Shown here piece by piece: positions 5,813 to 6,153 of a stretch of 6,153 nucleotides of DNA; the first letter of the stretch is position 1; each line of letters begins with the position of its first letter. The stretch covers positions 1 to 6,153 of the forward strand of contig JAYTJL010000013.1 in NCBI GenBank assembly GCA_043731125.1, read 5' to 3'. Source of the DNA: JAYTJL01 sp043731125. GTDB lineage: Bacteria; Patescibacteriota; Saccharimonadia; Saccharimonadales; UBA10212. Position numbers and translations under genes: made by a program. The notes below the pieces were generated by a model. That model was not told the origin of the DNA. It saw only the letters and a list, made by a program, of their open reading frames with translations, and did not search any database.

Positions 5813-6153
5813 CTACCAGCCACCTCCACCACCACCTCCACCACCACCTCCTCCGCTGCCGCCAGAAAAACCACCACTAGAGCTACTAGATGGCGAGCTG
5901 AACGACACACTGCTAGTTGAGGCAAATGAATTCATAGAACTGGCTAGGTAGATCGCACTGAAGGCATTCGTGTCACCGCTGAACCAACCTGGGGATACTT
6001 TATAGATATCAGCAAATTGAGTAGCCCATTTCTTCTCTAGACCAAACAAAATAGCATATGGTAATAACGACTCAAACAGTTTTACTTGAAATTTAGGACT
6101 ATCTGGGTCAAACGAACCCAAGCTAATTTTTTCTGCCCCTTTCGGGCTCTGGC
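5813..6153 (-). CDS. DUF2207 membrane protein, C-terminal part (partial at window edge)
   Basis: The reading frame is open to the right edge, so the 112 visible residues plus two bases are the C-terminus of a larger protein; DUF2207 proteins are usually 500-650 residues. A TTG at 6121 is in frame but is internal, since the family sequence continues before it. FESLLPYAILFGLEKKWATQF followed by PGWFSG is the conserved block of predicted membrane proteins of the DUF2207/YciQ type, whose function is unknown. The remainder is a Ser-rich linker, then a run of about twelve Gly and a terminal Trp before TAG. Such Gly-rich ends are common in this family and also in TPM-domain proteins. Transmembrane segments and signal peptide would lie outside the window. 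It converges on the NDH-2-like gene. Confidence 0.8.
   Translation of the reverse strand, partial: QSPKGAEKISLGSFDPDSPKFQVKLFESLLPYAILFGLEKKWATQFADIYKVSPGWFSGDTNAFSAIYLASSMNSFASTSSVSFSSPSSSSSGGFSGGSGGGGGGGGGGGGW
5820..5854. repeat. 12-bp tandem repeat encoding the polyglycine tail
   Basis: The unit CCACCTCCACCA is present twice exactly (5820-5831, 5832-5843) and a third time in part with one change (5844-5854). On the minus strand it encodes four glycines per unit in the DUF2207 protein. Unit gain or loss would keep the frame, so tail length may vary between strains. Confidence 0.75.

Noticed and set aside
5701..5925. Low-complexity open frames over the end of the NDH-2-like gene and the polyglycine repeat.
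   Set aside because: They are repetitive Val/Ala/Thr readings of the 12-bp repeat in wrong frames.
6119..6121. TTG as the start of a 102-residue Gly-rich protein.
   Set aside because: The frame remains open to the window edge and the DUF2207-type sequence continues upstream of it, so it is an internal Leu codon.
1..6153. CRISPR array, tRNA, rRNA, riboswitch or insertion sequence.
   Set aside because: No regularly spaced repeats, cloverleaf, conserved rRNA segments, transposase or flanking target duplications were seen.

Overview
The window is a compact, gene-dense piece of bacterial chromosome with moderate GC content (a little over 40% by eye), short intergenic gaps and no mobile elements, RNA genes or CRISPR. 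Protein style suggests the Patescibacteria (Candidate Phyla Radiation), most likely a Saccharibacterium. The signs are a shortened, divergent PheS, a small ZIP transporter, a DUF2207 protein ending in a glycine tract and Trp, and start codons preceded by -10 boxes rather than ribosome binding sites. This is inference from protein character, not a database match. The standard code is used: Gly is encoded by GGN and no in-frame UGA interrupts the genes. A type II NADH dehydrogenase-like gene would fit an environmental, oxygen-using lineage rather than a host-associated one.

Layout. The left half of the minus strand carries, in transcription order, a ZIP-family metal transporter (2357-1626), an RmuC-family protein (1603-539) and the N-terminal half of PheS (494-1, cut by the window edge). 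Divergent from the ZIP gene is a Fur/Zur-family regulator (2435-2851, plus). The 77-bp gap between them holds a palindrome, TATTGC-N9-GCAATA, that overlaps the candidate -35 elements of both genes. The simplest reading is a zinc (or other divalent metal) uptake module controlled by its own divergently encoded repressor.

Convergent to the regulator is a DHA2-type (EmrB/QacA-like) drug-efflux MFS transporter (4446-3001, minus). Both convergent genes end in a perfect 10-bp hairpin that overlaps the stop codon and lacks a T-tract. The MFS gene diverges from a type II NADH dehydrogenase-like flavoprotein (4573-5799, plus). Their shared 126-bp gap holds a perfect 12-bp inverted repeat flanking the MFS -10 box, a strong operator candidate. 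At the right edge is the C-terminal part of a DUF2207 membrane protein (minus, cut by the window edge), ending in a polyglycine tail encoded by a 12-bp tandem repeat.

The most interesting patterns are the metal-regulator/transporter pair with its operator, the inverted repeat at the efflux gene, the placement of -10 boxes 6-8 nt before four start codons (suggesting leaderless mRNAs), and the dominance of TAG stops (five of six, no TGA).
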